A stretch of DNA of 54,633 bases from Neisseria shayeganii 871. Lineage in GTDB: Bacteria > Pseudomonadota > Gammaproteobacteria > Burkholderiales > Neisseriaceae. Of this stretch, positions 44,572 through 53,302 are shown one piece after another; positions within the stretch are counted from its first letter, which is position 1, and every line of letters begins with the position of its first letter. Location of the stretch: assembly GCF_000226875.1 (NCBI RefSeq), contig NZ_JH164926.1:84231-138863 (forward strand). Reading direction: 5' to 3'. Made by a program: the position numbers and the translations under genes. The notes under the pieces are model-generated. The model had not been told where the DNA came from. It saw only the letters and a program-made list of their open reading frames with translations, and made no database searches.

Positions 44572-45222
44572 ATGCCGCATATTGTGTTAAACGGCGAACG
44601 CCGCGAAGTGAGCAATATTTTCTGCATCGGCCGCAATTACCGAGAACACGCCAAGGAGCTGGGCAATGCGGTGCCGGAGGAGCCTTTGGCGTTTTTAAAG
44701 CCCACCGGTGCCCTTTTGCAGGCGGGCAGCCCGATTGTGCTGCCGCCTTACAGCGAATCGGTGCATTATGAATGCGAGCTGGTGTTGTATATCGGCCGCA
44801 CGGCGGAGTATGTGTCGGCGGCCGACGCAATGGATTATGTGGCCGGAGTGGGCATCGGCTTGGACCTGACCGCCCGCGATGTGCAGAGCACGGCCAAAAG
44901 CCAGGGGCTGCCGTGGCTAAAAGCCAAAGGTTTCCGCGGCAGCGCCTGCGTGTCGCATTTTGTGTCGCCGGCAGTATTGCCTGCGCCCGACTGCCTCGGT
45001 TTCAGTCTGCATATCAACGGCGGCCTGCGCCAGCAGGGCGACAGCGGGCAGATGATGTTTTCCGTGCCGCAGCTGATTGCGTTTTTGTCCGCCACCTACG
45101 GCCTGCCCGCCGGCAGCCTGATTTACACCGGCACACCGGAGGGTGTGGGCGAGCTGCACCACGGCGACAGCGTGCAGCTTTCCTTGCACGGGCATATCGA
45201 TTGTGGCTTTCAGGTAGCCTGA
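44572..45222 (+). CDS. Fumarylacetoacetate hydrolase-family enzyme
   Basis: A 216-aa FAH-superfamily protein close to the YcgM/FAHD1-like acylpyruvase or oxaloacetate-tautomerase group. Motifs are IGRNYREHAKELGN, FLKPTGALLQAG, HYECELVLYIGR (metal-binding E-x-E), GIGLDLTARDVQ, LPWLKAKGF and GSLIYTGTPEGVG. The real substrate is open. ATG 44572 has AGGAG eight bases upstream and starts the family N-terminus, although the frame is open from 44533. The C-terminus (FQVA and stop) is encoded by a DUS. Confidence 0.85.
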   Translation: MPHIVLNGERREVSNIFCIGRNYREHAKELGNAVPEEPLAFLKPTGALLQAGSPIVLPPYSESVHYECELVLYIGRTAEYVSAADAMDYVAGVGIGLDLTARDVQSTAKSQGLPWLKAKGFRGSACVSHFVSPAVLPAPDCLGFSLHINGGLRQQGDSGQMMFSVPQLIAFLSATYGLPAGSLIYTGTPEGVGELHHGDSVQLSLHGHIDCGFQVA

Positions 45223-45404
45223 GGCTTTCGCAAAATCCGTACCCGCGGCGCATTTCTGCGCTGTGCGGTTCTGCCCTTGGCGCAGGGCTCGCTTAGTTTG
45301 CCTATTGTGTAATCTGTCTTTCCTAAGGCATTCTTTGTGTCCATGCCCATTGCGCCGTTGCGCCTTGAACGGCATCCATATTTGAGGCTTTTACAAAGCG
45401 CTCA
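45220..45404 (+). mobile_element. MITE-like repeat, copy 7 (diverged), inside a DUS hairpin
   Basis: A 185-bp diverged copy: ends TGAGGCTTTCGCAAAA and TTTTACAAAGCGCTCA still match, and the interior keeps GCGCATTTCTGCG and CGCCTTGAACGGCATCCA. It lies exactly between the two arms of an inverted DUS pair (about 45207-45219 and 45405-45417), so it appears to occupy the loop of the terminator of the upstream gene. There are no other genes in 45223-45492. Confidence 0.65.
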
Positions 45405-45492
45405 GGCTACCTGAAAGGCTGGCCCGAAACAGGATGGAAATGGAAACGGAATAAGCAAAACAATTAATTATAATTAAAGATGGCTGCAGACA

Positions 45493-46134
45493 TCAGCCAT
45501 CTTCGGCGGTATAACAGGCCTCATACAAAGGCTGTAGCGCGCGTATGGATTCGATGATCCAGGGCGCGCTTTTTGTTTGCTGCAAGGCAGCGCGTTCAAG
45601 ATGGCGCCCGATACGCAGAAAATCCGCGCCGTCGGGTTCGGCCGATGCGGCGGCCAGATACTGTGCCAAGTCGGGATGGTCGGCGTATTCGCTGTCGCTG
45701 CCGCGCCAGACTTCAAAACCGGCATGCTCGGGACGGCGGCAAAAGACGGGCAATGCGCTCGTCCAGCGCCGGTATTGCGCCAGCGTCAGCATTGAGGCGG
45801 CGGCTTTGTGGCTGTGCCAATCGAGACTTACGCTCAAGCGACGGCGATTCAGCAGCACGGAGAAAATAGCGGCCGAATCGCGGTGTTGTGCGTATTTGAA
45901 ATAGGCGAAGAAATGGGCGCGTACCTGCCAGCCGTTGCACCAGCGTTCGATATGCGGCTCGGCAAACGGCATTCCCAAGCCGGCAGAGACTTCGCGGATT
46001 AAGGCCTGCCACACGAGCCAGGCGGCACGGTAGTCGGCCTTGATTTGCGGAATGCGCTCCGGGCAGTGTTGTTTGAGTTGGGCAAACTGAAAAAACGGTT
46101 GCCGGAACAGGTCGCAGCTTTCGGGCGTCAGCAT
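45493..46134 (-). CDS. HI_0552-like uncharacterised protein
   Basis: A 213-aa soluble protein rich in Trp, His and Arg (for example WHSHKAAASMLTLAQYRRW and HIERWCNGWQVRAHFF). I recall a similar start (MLTPENCxFFxxPFFQF) in the uncharacterised Haemophilus HI_0552 family; this is from memory and not verified. No catalytic motif is evident. Its ATG overlaps the dapE 3' end by seven bases, so it is likely co-expressed with dapE. The function is unknown. Confidence 0.7.
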   Translation of the reverse strand: MLTPESCDLFRQPFFQFAQLKQHCPERIPQIKADYRAAWLVWQALIREVSAGLGMPFAEPHIERWCNGWQVRAHFFAYFKYAQHRDSAAIFSVLLNRRRLSVSLDWHSHKAAASMLTLAQYRRWTSALPVFCRRPEHAGFEVWRGSDSEYADHPDLAQYLAAASAEPDGADFLRIGRHLERAALQQTKSAPWIIESIRALQPLYEACYTAEDG

Positions 46135-47279
46135 GCGGCAGCGGGTACGAGCAGGCGGCGGATGATGTTTTCATACACGGCGGAGAGTTGTGGTACGGCG
46201 GCCAGCTCGATGTGTTCGTCGATTTGGTGGATGCTGGCGTTTACCGGCCCCAGTTCGATCAGCTCGCGGGCAATGGCTTTGATAAAGCGGCCGTCTGAGG
46301 TGCCGCCGCTGGTGGAAAGCTCGGCTTGCAGGCCGCATTCTTCGCCGATGGCGGCCTGCGCCACTTCGGTAAGGCGGCCGGCCTCGGTGAGAAAGGGCTG
46401 GCCGGAGAGCGACCAATCCAGTTCGTAAACCAGGCCGTGTTTGTCGAGAATGTGGTGTACACGCTGTTTGAGGCTGGTGTCGGTGGATTCGGTGGAGAAG
46501 CGGAAGTTGAATGTCACTTCCAACACGCCGGGAATCACATTGGTGGCGCCGGTGCCGGCGTGGATATTGGAGATTTGGAAGCCGGTGGGCGGGAAATAGG
46601 CATTGCCGCGGTCCCATTCGGTAGCGGCCAGCTCCGCCAGCGCGGGGGCGGCCAGGTGGATGGGGTTCACGGCCAGATGCGGGTAGGCGATGTGGCCCTG
46701 TTTGCCTTTTACGGTGAGCTTGCCGGAGAGCGAGCCGCGGCGGCCGTTTTTGATGGTGTCGCCCAAGGTGTTGACCGCCGTGGGTTCGCCGACGATGCAG
46801 TAGTCGATGTGTTCGCCGCGCGCCTGCAATACGTCCACCACGCGGGTGGTGCCGTCGTGGGCGTCGCCTTCCTCATCGGAGGTAATCAAGAGCGCCAGGC
46901 TGCCGTCGTGGTGGGGATGGGCGGCGACAAAGCGTTCGCAGGCGGTCACAAAACAGGCGATGCTGGTTTTCATATCGGCCGCGCCGCGGGCATAGAGGCG
47001 GCCGTCGCGCTCGGTGGGGATGAAGGGCGGGGAGATCCATTTTTCCAAGGGGCCGGGCGGCACCACATCGGTGTGGCCGGCGAAACAGAGCAGAGGACCG
47101 CTGTTGCCGCGCCGCGCCCAAAAGTTTTGCGTGTGGCCGAAGGGCAGGGGCTCCACGCTAAAGCCGATGGCGCGCAGGCGTTCGGCCAAAATGGCCTGGC
47201 AGCGGGCATCGTCGGGGGTAACGGAAGGCTCGGCCAGCAGCTGTTTGCTTAAGGCCAGGGAGGCGGTGTCGCGGTTCAT
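46128..47279 (-). CDS. dapE: Succinyl-diaminopimelate desuccinylase
   Basis: Removes succinate from N-succinyl-LL-diaminopimelate in lysine and peptidoglycan precursor synthesis. The 383-aa metallopeptidase-20 protein has LLCFAGHTDVVPPG and ARGAADMKTSIACFV (dizinc ligands), the catalytic glutamate in LLITSDEEGDAHDGT, and a dimerisation domain in the middle. A shorter C-terminal piece (STSGGTSDGRFI) carries further ligands. The last seven bases overlap the downstream gene. Confidence 0.96.
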   Translation of the reverse strand: MNRDTASLALSKQLLAEPSVTPDDARCQAILAERLRAIGFSVEPLPFGHTQNFWARRGNSGPLLCFAGHTDVVPPGPLEKWISPPFIPTERDGRLYARGAADMKTSIACFVTACERFVAAHPHHDGSLALLITSDEEGDAHDGTTRVVDVLQARGEHIDYCIVGEPTAVNTLGDTIKNGRRGSLSGKLTVKGKQGHIAYPHLAVNPIHLAAPALAELAATEWDRGNAYFPPTGFQISNIHAGTGATNVIPGVLEVTFNFRFSTESTDTSLKQRVHHILDKHGLVYELDWSLSGQPFLTEAGRLTEVAQAAIGEECGLQAELSTSGGTSDGRFIKAIARELIELGPVNASIHQIDEHIELAAVPQLSAVYENIIRRLLVPAAAC

Positions 47280-47448
47280 GGGGGGTTCCGGTGGGCAAAG
47301 GTGAGGTTATAGCGCGTTTGCCGGCCTTTGCCAAGCCGGAGTGGCAGAGAATGTGGGCCACCTGAAAACGGGGCAGTTTGAGCCGGCAGCCGAGATATTT
47401 TGCCTGAATGCGAAAACAGAGCGGGCATTCTATTCCGCCGCCGTTTCT

Positions 47449-47476
47449 TTTCAGGTAGCCTTCGGGCTACCTGAAA
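47449..47476 (-). terminator. DUS inverted-pair hairpin with TTCG loop
   Basis: TTTCAGGTAGCC (47449-47460) and GGCTACCTGAAA (47465-47476) are exact complements around TTCG, which in RNA is the especially stable UUCG tetraloop. It lies between the thiD stop (47541) and the dapE start (47279), both on the minus strand. Confidence 0.65.
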
Positions 47477-47540
47477 GAGGTTTCACGGTTGGCCAAGCAG
47501 GGCGCGATGGTATGGGCACTTCGATAGAAAACGGTGCGAT

Positions 47541-48374
47541 TCAGTGTTCCTGCCCGTGCGGTTGGCGCCAGAAATGGGCGAGGGGGCCGCGGCCGTGGCC
47601 GAGTTGCCAGCGGCTGCCGGTTTCCAGCGCCCCTTGCAGATAACGTTTGGCTTCGGCCACGGCTGCGGGCAGGCTGTCGTGCTGCGGGCGCAGGGCGGCG
47701 ATGGCGGAAGAGAGGGTGCAGCCGGTGCCGTGGGTGTGCGGGGTGTCGATGCGCGGGCTGCTGAAGGGGTGTGTTTGGCCGTCGGCGGTGAGCAGCCAGT
47801 CGCGCGCTTGGCTGCTGTTCTCCCAATGGCCGCCTTTGAGCAGCACGGCGCGGGCGCCTTGCGCCAGCAGCAGACGGCCTTGCGCCAGCATCTCGTCTTC
47901 GTCTGCCGCTTGGGGCTGGCCGCTTAAGCGGGCCAGTTCGCTGAGGTTGGGGGTGATGAGGTCGGCCAGCGGCAGCAGTTCGGCGAGCAGCACGGCGCTT
48001 GCCGCACCGGTGGATAAGGGCATGCCGGAAGTGGCGTGCAGCACGGGGTCGAGCACCACAAAGGACACGGGATGGCGGCGCAGCACTTCGGCCACGGCGC
48101 GGATGCAGTCGGCATCGGGCAGCATGCCGATTTTGACGGCATCGATGCGGATGTCGGCCAGCACGGCTTCGGCCTGTGCGGCAACCAGCTCGGCGGGCAG
48201 GGGGTGCACGCGGTGTACGCCCTGCGTGTTTTGCACGGTGAGGGCGGTGACGGCGGCGGTGCCGTAGGCACCGAGGGCGCCGAAGGTTTTGAGGTCGGCC
48301 TGAATGCCGGCTCCGCCGCCCGGGTCGGAACCGGCGATACTGAGCACGCGGGGAAAGGGGGCGGGGAGGGGCAT
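47541..48374 (-). CDS. thiD: Hydroxymethylpyrimidine/phosphomethylpyrimidine kinase
   Basis: Phosphorylates HMP and HMP-phosphate in thiamine synthesis. The 277-aa chain has RVLSIAGSDPGGGAGIQADLKTFGALG, KIGMLPD, VVLDPVLHATSG, ITPNLSE, VLLKGGHW and THGTGCTLSSAIAA (anion hole). The frame is open 30 codons upstream, but ATG 48374 gives the family start (MPLPAPFPRVLSIAGSDP). No other thiamine gene is near. It lies after the gyrB hairpin and before the TTCG hairpin. Confidence 0.95.
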   Translation of the reverse strand: MPLPAPFPRVLSIAGSDPGGGAGIQADLKTFGALGAYGTAAVTALTVQNTQGVHRVHPLPAELVAAQAEAVLADIRIDAVKIGMLPDADCIRAVAEVLRRHPVSFVVLDPVLHATSGMPLSTGAASAVLLAELLPLADLITPNLSELARLSGQPQAADEDEMLAQGRLLLAQGARAVLLKGGHWENSSQARDWLLTADGQTHPFSSPRIDTPHTHGTGCTLSSAIAALRPQHDSLPAAVAEAKRYLQGALETGSRWQLGHGRGPLAHFWRQPHGQEH

Positions 48375-48411
48375 GGCGGCCTCGCTGCGGTGAAACGGGT
48401 GGGAAGGAAAA

Positions 48412-48453
48412 CAGGCTACCTGAAAGGCGGCAACAGCGGTTTCAGGTAGCCTG
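48412..48453 (-). terminator. DUS inverted-pair hairpin downstream of gyrB
   Basis: Perfect 14-bp arms (48412-48425 and 48440-48453) around a 14-base loop, 20 bases past the gyrB stop codon. Each arm has a full DUS. Confidence 0.68.
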
Positions 48454-48472
48454 ATGATGGGCAAAGCGGTAT

Positions 48473-50875
48473 TTAAGCGTCGATGTTTTGCGCCACCAAG
48501 GCATTGTTTTCGATAAAGGCGCGGCGCGGTTCGACTTCGTCGCCCATCAGGGTGACGAATACTTCGTCGGCGGCGATGGCGTCTTCAATACGCACTTTGA
48601 GCAGGCGGCGCACTTCGGGATCCATGGTGGTTTCCCACAGCTGCTCGGGGTTCATTTCGCCCAAGCCTTTGTAGCGCTGAATGCTCATGCCTTTTTGTGC
48701 GCCGGCCAGCAGAATGTCGATGGCGGCCTCCAAGCTGTCCACCGCCTGCGGCTCGGCATCACTTTTGTACAGCAGCGCACCGGGCGCCACCCAGCCTTTG
48801 ATTTGGGCGGCGGTGCGGCTGAGGGTTTGGTAGGCTTTGCTGTCGATAAATTTCTGGTCCAGGTAGCTGACCGCCACGTTGCCGTGCAGGCGGCGGGTGA
48901 TTTTGATGAAGTGGCCGCCTTCGTGGCCGTCCACTCGTTCAAGAGCGATTTCTTGGTTTTGCAAAGCCTGATTGAGGGCGGCCACGGCGGCATCGGCAGC
49001 GTCTGCGCTGTCGAGCCGGATGTCGTCTATGTCGATCAGGGTGCGCAATACCAAGGCGTCGATGACGCGGCTTTCTTGGGCAACGGTGTTGCGGGCGAGC
49101 AGGAACTGTTTGGCTAAGCGGTAGAGCTCGCTGCCTTCCAGCGTGCGGCCTTCGGAAACGATTTTGGCTTTGTCCACCGCCAAGCCGAGCAGGAATTCGT
49201 CTTTTTCCGTTTCGTCTTTCAGGTAGCGTTCCTGCTTGCCGTGCTTGGCTTTGTAGAGCGGCGGTTGGGCGATGTACACATAGCCGCGCTCGATGAGTTC
49301 GGGCATTTGGCGGTAGAAGAAGGTGAGCAGCAGGGTGCGGATGTGGGCGCCGTCCACGTCGGCATCGGTCATGATGATGATGCGGTGGTAGCGCAGTTTT
49401 TCCAGATTGAATTCTTCTTTGCCGATGCTGGTGCCCAAGGCGGTAATCAGAGTGGCCACTTCTTGGCTGGCCAGCATTTTCTCGAAGCGGGCTTTTTCCA
49501 CGTTCAGGATTTTGCCTTTCAAGGGCAAAATGGCCTGGAATTTGCGGTCGCGGCCTTGTTTGGCCGAGCCGCCGGCCGAATCGCCCTCCACCAGATACAG
49601 CTCGGAGAGCGCCGGGTCTTTTTCCTGACAATCGGCCAATTTGCCGGGCAGGCCCAAGCCGTCCATCACGCCTTTGCGGCGGGTGATTTCGCGGGCTTTG
49701 CGCGCCGCTTCGCGGGCGCGGGCGGCATCGATGATTTTGCCGGTGATGATTTTGGCATCGCTGGGGTTTTCTTCCAAAAATTCGTGCAGCGCCTGGCTGA
49801 GCACTTCGTTCACCACCGGACCGATTTCGCTGGAAACCAGTTTGTCTTTGGTTTGCGAAGAAAATTTGGGGTCGGGCAGCTTTACCGACAAAATGCAGGT
49901 GAGGCCTTCGCGCATATCGTCGCCGCCGGTTTCCACTTTGGCTTTTTTGGCAATCTCGTTGGCTTCGATATAGTGGTTGATAGTGCGCGTCATCACCTGG
50001 CGCAGGGCGGTGAGGTGGGTGCCGCCGTCGCGCTGCGGAATGTTATTGGTGAAGCATTGCACGTTTTCCTGATAGCTGTCGTTCCACTGCATGGCGCACT
50101 CCACGCTCATGCCGTCTTTTTCGCCGAAGGCGTAAAACACTTTTTCGTGCAGCGGGGTTTTTTTGCGGTTCATGTATTGCACGAAGCCGGCCACGCCGCC
50201 GGAGAAGGCGAAGTTTTCGTGTTTGCCGTCGCGTTTGTCGAACAGCTCAATGCCCACGCCGTTGTTGAGGAAGGAAAGCTCGCGGATGCGTTTGGCGAGG
50301 ATGTCGAAATGGTATTCCACATTGCCGAAGGTTTCTTCGCTGGCGAGAAACTGCACGCGGGTGCCGTGTTTGCCGGGCGCGTCGCCCACCACTTTCAGCG
50401 GGGCCACCGCGTCGCCGCGCCGGAATTCGACGAAATGTTCTTTGTCGTCGCGCCAGATGGTGAGGCGCAGCCAGTCGGAGAGTGCGTTCACCACCGATAC
50501 GCCCACGCCGTGCAGGCCGCCGGAGATTTTGTAGCTGTTGTTGTCGAACTTGCCGCCCGCATGCAGCACGGTCATGATCACTTCGGCGGCGGAGCGGCCT
50601 TCTTTGGGGTGGATGCCGGTGGGAATGCCGCGGCCGTTGTCTTCGATGGTGATGGAGTTGTCGGAATTGATGGCGACGGTGATGTTGTCGCAGTGGCCGG
50701 CCAGGGCTTCGTCGATGGCGTTGTCCAACACTTCGAATACCATGTGGTGCAGGCCGGAGCCGTCTTGCGTGTCGCCGATATACATGCCGGGGCGCTTGCG
50801 CACTGCGTCCAGACCTTCGAGTACCTGAATGCTCTCGGCGCCGTATTCGGCTTGCGGGGTTGTTTGTTCGCTCAT
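48473..50875 (-). CDS. gyrB: DNA gyrase subunit B
   Basis: The ATPase subunit of gyrase, which introduces negative supercoils. The 800-aa protein has the GHKL ATPase core (VLDNAIDEALAGHCD; ITIEDNGRGIPTGIH; GGLHGVGVSVVNALS), the transducer domain, and the TOPRIM domain (LYLVEGDSAGGSAKQGRDRKFQAILPLKGKILNVEKAR; IMTDADVDGAHIRTLLL). The C-terminus QRYKGLGEMNPEQLWETTMDPE is typical. No ribosome binding site stands out. A DUS-like site is read as ERYLKDE. It is a single gene with hairpins on each side. Confidence 0.97.
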   Translation of the reverse strand: MSEQTTPQAEYGAESIQVLEGLDAVRKRPGMYIGDTQDGSGLHHMVFEVLDNAIDEALAGHCDNITVAINSDNSITIEDNGRGIPTGIHPKEGRSAAEVIMTVLHAGGKFDNNSYKISGGLHGVGVSVVNALSDWLRLTIWRDDKEHFVEFRRGDAVAPLKVVGDAPGKHGTRVQFLASEETFGNVEYHFDILAKRIRELSFLNNGVGIELFDKRDGKHENFAFSGGVAGFVQYMNRKKTPLHEKVFYAFGEKDGMSVECAMQWNDSYQENVQCFTNNIPQRDGGTHLTALRQVMTRTINHYIEANEIAKKAKVETGGDDMREGLTCILSVKLPDPKFSSQTKDKLVSSEIGPVVNEVLSQALHEFLEENPSDAKIITGKIIDAARAREAARKAREITRRKGVMDGLGLPGKLADCQEKDPALSELYLVEGDSAGGSAKQGRDRKFQAILPLKGKILNVEKARFEKMLASQEVATLITALGTSIGKEEFNLEKLRYHRIIIMTDADVDGAHIRTLLLTFFYRQMPELIERGYVYIAQPPLYKAKHGKQERYLKDETEKDEFLLGLAVDKAKIVSEGRTLEGSELYRLAKQFLLARNTVAQESRVIDALVLRTLIDIDDIRLDSADAADAAVAALNQALQNQEIALERVDGHEGGHFIKITRRLHGNVAVSYLDQKFIDSKAYQTLSRTAAQIKGWVAPGALLYKSDAEPQAVDSLEAAIDILLAGAQKGMSIQRYKGLGEMNPEQLWETTMDPEVRRLLKVRIEDAIAADEVFVTLMGDEVEPRRAFIENNALVAQNIDA

Positions 50876-51057
50876 GATTTTTTCTGATGGGAGATGGGGC
50901 AGCGGCTATGCGGAGGCTACCTGAAAGGGGGGAAACCCCATTTGGGGAAAAGCCCGGCCGGTGTGCTGCAAAACCCGCGCATTATACCCGATTCGGCGCT
51001 GATGTTCAGCCTGCCGCAGCGGGGTGTGTTTCGATTTATGGCGGTATGAGAAACGCT

Positions 51058-51107
51058 TTTCAGGTAGCCTGTTGTGCTGCTGCAGTGCGGTGGCAGGCTA
51101 CCTGAAA
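51058..51107 (-). terminator. DUS inverted-pair hairpin downstream of the DUF6973-like gene
   Basis: Perfect 14-bp arms (51058-51071 and 51094-51107) with full DUS copies and a 22-base loop, 20 bases past the stop at 51127. A further DUS lies near 50917. Confidence 0.6.
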
Positions 51108-51126
51108 GGGCGGGAAAGGGAAGGCA

Positions 51127-51780
51127 TTATTGGCGGGTGCGCAATTGGCGGCGTTCGGCTTCGGTCATGCCGTTGCGGTCTAGGGCGGCCAGTTTTTGCA
51201 GGGCTTGGCGGTAGCGGGCTTCGCTGAGGCGGGTTTGGGCGATGCGCCATACGGTTTGGCCTTCGCGGGTGACGGCCGAAGCCGTCCACAGGCCGTGTTC
51301 GCGGTATTCGGCCAGCAGCAGGGCGGCCAGCTCGTTCATATTGCGGCTGCGGTGGGCTTGGCCGATGCGGCGGCCGATGGCGTTGTTGCGCAGGTCTGCG
51401 GCTTCGTCGGCGCGGTAGCGGTTGGGGTAATCGCTTTGTGGGCGCAAGGTACTGTCGCGCTCGTAGGCGTTGCCGACCTGCTCGGCAATGTCGGCGCCGA
51501 AACGGGCGCTGATGGCGGCCTGCCACAGTGAGTGGCGCAGGGCGTTGACTTCGGTGCCGCGGCCGTCGCCGTTGGCACGGTTGTCGAGGCCGAGGCGGGT
51601 GGAGAGGCGTACGGCATTGCTGGTGATGTTGGTGCCGTGAGGGCTTTCGCTGCCGATGGCGAACGCGGCGGCGGGGTGGCGCAGGCTGAAGTCGAGCAGG
51701 CCGGGTTTGTCTGGCAGGCCGCCACAGCTGCTGAGGGTGGGGACGAGCAGGCAGCAGAGCAGGAAGACGGTTGGTTTCAT
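51127..51780 (-). CDS. DUF6973-like lipoprotein
   Basis: A 217-aa protein with a lipoprotein signal (LVPTLSSC, Cys19) and a conserved core reading NALRHSLWQAAISARFGADIAEQVGNAYE and DLRNNAIGRRIGQ. The RH-x-LW helix plus the later N-N-x-GR is the DUF6973 pattern as I recall it. The role of this family is unknown. It lies between gyrB and hscB with DUS on both sides. The C-terminal part is basic (RNGMTEAERRQLRTRQ). Confidence 0.72.
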   Translation of the reverse strand: MKPTVFLLCCLLVPTLSSCGGLPDKPGLLDFSLRHPAAAFAIGSESPHGTNITSNAVRLSTRLGLDNRANGDGRGTEVNALRHSLWQAAISARFGADIAEQVGNAYERDSTLRPQSDYPNRYRADEAADLRNNAIGRRIGQAHRSRNMNELAALLLAEYREHGLWTASAVTREGQTVWRIAQTRLSEARYRQALQKLAALDRNGMTEAERRQLRTRQ

Positions 51781-51798
51781 CGCAGGCTACCTGAAAGT

Positions 51799-52305
51799 TT
51801 ATACCGCCTGCGCATCGCGGATTTCCTGCCGCAGTTTGGCTAAAAAACGGCCTTGGCGCACATGGTCGGCGGCTTGTTGGTAGGCTTGGGTTTGGAAGTC
51901 TTGGGCCAATTGGCGGTGCAGGGCGGTTTCTTCGGCGCCGATGGTGTCGGCTAGGGCTTGCAGGGCGTGTTGGTCTTGCGCCGCGCGGGCGTCGGCCAGG
52001 GCTTCGCGCCATTCCATTTGCCGCATCAGAAACTCCGGGGCGAAGGCGGTGTGTTCAGGGGCGTCGGCCTCGATGCCCTGTTGCTGCAGGAGGAGGGCGG
52101 CGCGGTGCAGCGGGTCGGCCAGCAGGCGGTAGGCTTCGTTGACGGCAGCGGCCATCATCACGGCCTGTTTTTGTTCGAAAGCCGAGGCGGTGGCGGTTTT
52201 GTCGGGGTGGAATTGGGCGGCCAAGCGGCGGTAGGTTTGCTGCAGGGCTTCGCTGTCGAGGTCGAATTGTTCGGGCAGGCCGAACAGGCGAAAATGTGGG
52301 TTCAT
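51799..52305 (-). CDS. hscB: Fe-S cluster co-chaperone HscB
   Basis: A J-domain protein that brings IscU and its cluster to HscA. The 168-aa chain starts MNPHFRLFGLPEQFDLD and has the J-domain HPD motif (QFHPDKT) followed by the C-terminal IscU-binding three-helix region (RQMEWREALADA). hscA, iscU and fdx are not adjacent; here hscB sits apart from the isc operon. It is divergent from the fabG-like gene. Confidence 0.93.
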   Translation of the reverse strand: MNPHFRLFGLPEQFDLDSEALQQTYRRLAAQFHPDKTATASAFEQKQAVMMAAAVNEAYRLLADPLHRAALLLQQQGIEADAPEHTAFAPEFLMRQMEWREALADARAAQDQHALQALADTIGAEETALHRQLAQDFQTQAYQQAADHVRQGRFLAKLRQEIRDAQAV

Positions 52306-52573
52306 GGCGGGCTATGGCGAAGGTAAACAAGAAGGCGGCCATCATACGTTTTTTTGCCGACAGGGAAAACCGGCGGTGCGGCAAGCGGCCGGGTTTTTAC
52401 ACGGGGTAACGCCATGTACTGCCGTCTGGACTGTGCCGCACGGACAAAAACCGGCGGATTCGGGCCGATTGGATGATTCACTTTAAAATGATGCGGCTCG
52501 GCTGCTTTCAGGTAGCCTGTTGCGCCGATATAATGCGTTCTGTTTCCCATTTCTATTTCCATCTGGTTGATTG

Positions 52574-53302
52574 ATGAAGCAGACCATTTTGATTACCGGC
52601 TCCAGCCGGGGCATCGGTAAGGCCGTAGCATTGGCATTGGCGCAAGACGGCTTCGATATTGTGGTGCATGGCCGCAGCCGCAGGGAGGAGGCCGAGCAGA
52701 CCGCGAATGAAGTCCGTGCATTGGGCCGAGCGGCGCGGGTGTTGCAGTTTGATGTGGCCGACCGCGCCGCCTGCCGCAGCGTGCTGGCGCAGGATGTGGA
52801 ACAGCACGGTGCCTATTACGGCGTGGTGCTCAACGCCGGCCTCACCCGCGACAATGCCTTCCCCGCCCTGAGCGACGAAGATTGGGACGGGGTGTTGCGC
52901 GCGAACTTGGACGGTTTTTACAATGTGCTGCATCCGGTGGTGATGCCGATGATCCGCCGCCGCGCGCCGGGGCGGATTGTGTGCATGGCTTCGGTGTCGG
53001 GTTTGGTGGGCAACCGCGGCCAGGTGAATTACAGCGCCTCCAAGGCCGGCCTGATCGGAGCGGCCAAGGCTTTGGCCTTGGAGTTGGCCAAGCGCAAGAT
53101 TACGGTGAACTGCGTGGCGCCCGGCCTGATCGATACCGAGATTCTCGACGAGCATGTGCCGGTGGCAGAAATTCTGAAAGCGGTGCCAGCCCAGCGCATG
53201 GGCACGCCGGAAGAGGTGGCGCATGCGGTGCGCTTTCTGATGGCCGAGCAGGCCGCCTACATTACCCGCCAAGTGATTGCGGTCAACGGAGGATTGTGCT
53301 GA
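52574..53302 (+). CDS. 3-oxoacyl-ACP reductase, FabG-like (aryl-polyene ApeQ-like)
   Basis: A 242-aa short-chain dehydrogenase. It has TGSSRGIGKAVALALAQDG (NADP-binding), LNAGLTRDN, and the catalytic SVSGLVGNRGQVNYSASKAG with Tyr153 and Lys157. ATG 52574 is preferred over TTG 52571. Its stop overlaps the start of the next gene (ATGA). As the downstream gene is a ketosynthase, the pair may belong to an aryl-polyene-type or other dedicated fatty-acyl pathway rather than housekeeping fatty-acid synthesis. This is inference by resemblance. Confidence 0.85.
   Translation: MKQTILITGSSRGIGKAVALALAQDGFDIVVHGRSRREEAEQTANEVRALGRAARVLQFDVADRAACRSVLAQDVEQHGAYYGVVLNAGLTRDNAFPALSDEDWDGVLRANLDGFYNVLHPVVMPMIRRRAPGRIVCMASVSGLVGNRGQVNYSASKAGLIGAAKALALELAKRKITVNCVAPGLIDTEILDEHVPVAEILKAVPAQRMGTPEEVAHAVRFLMAEQAAYITRQVIAVNGGLC

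Noticed and set aside
49241..50887. 548-codon frame antisense to gyrB
   Set aside because: Shadow of gyrB: Phe/Ala/His/Gly-rich, no ribosome binding site or family feature.
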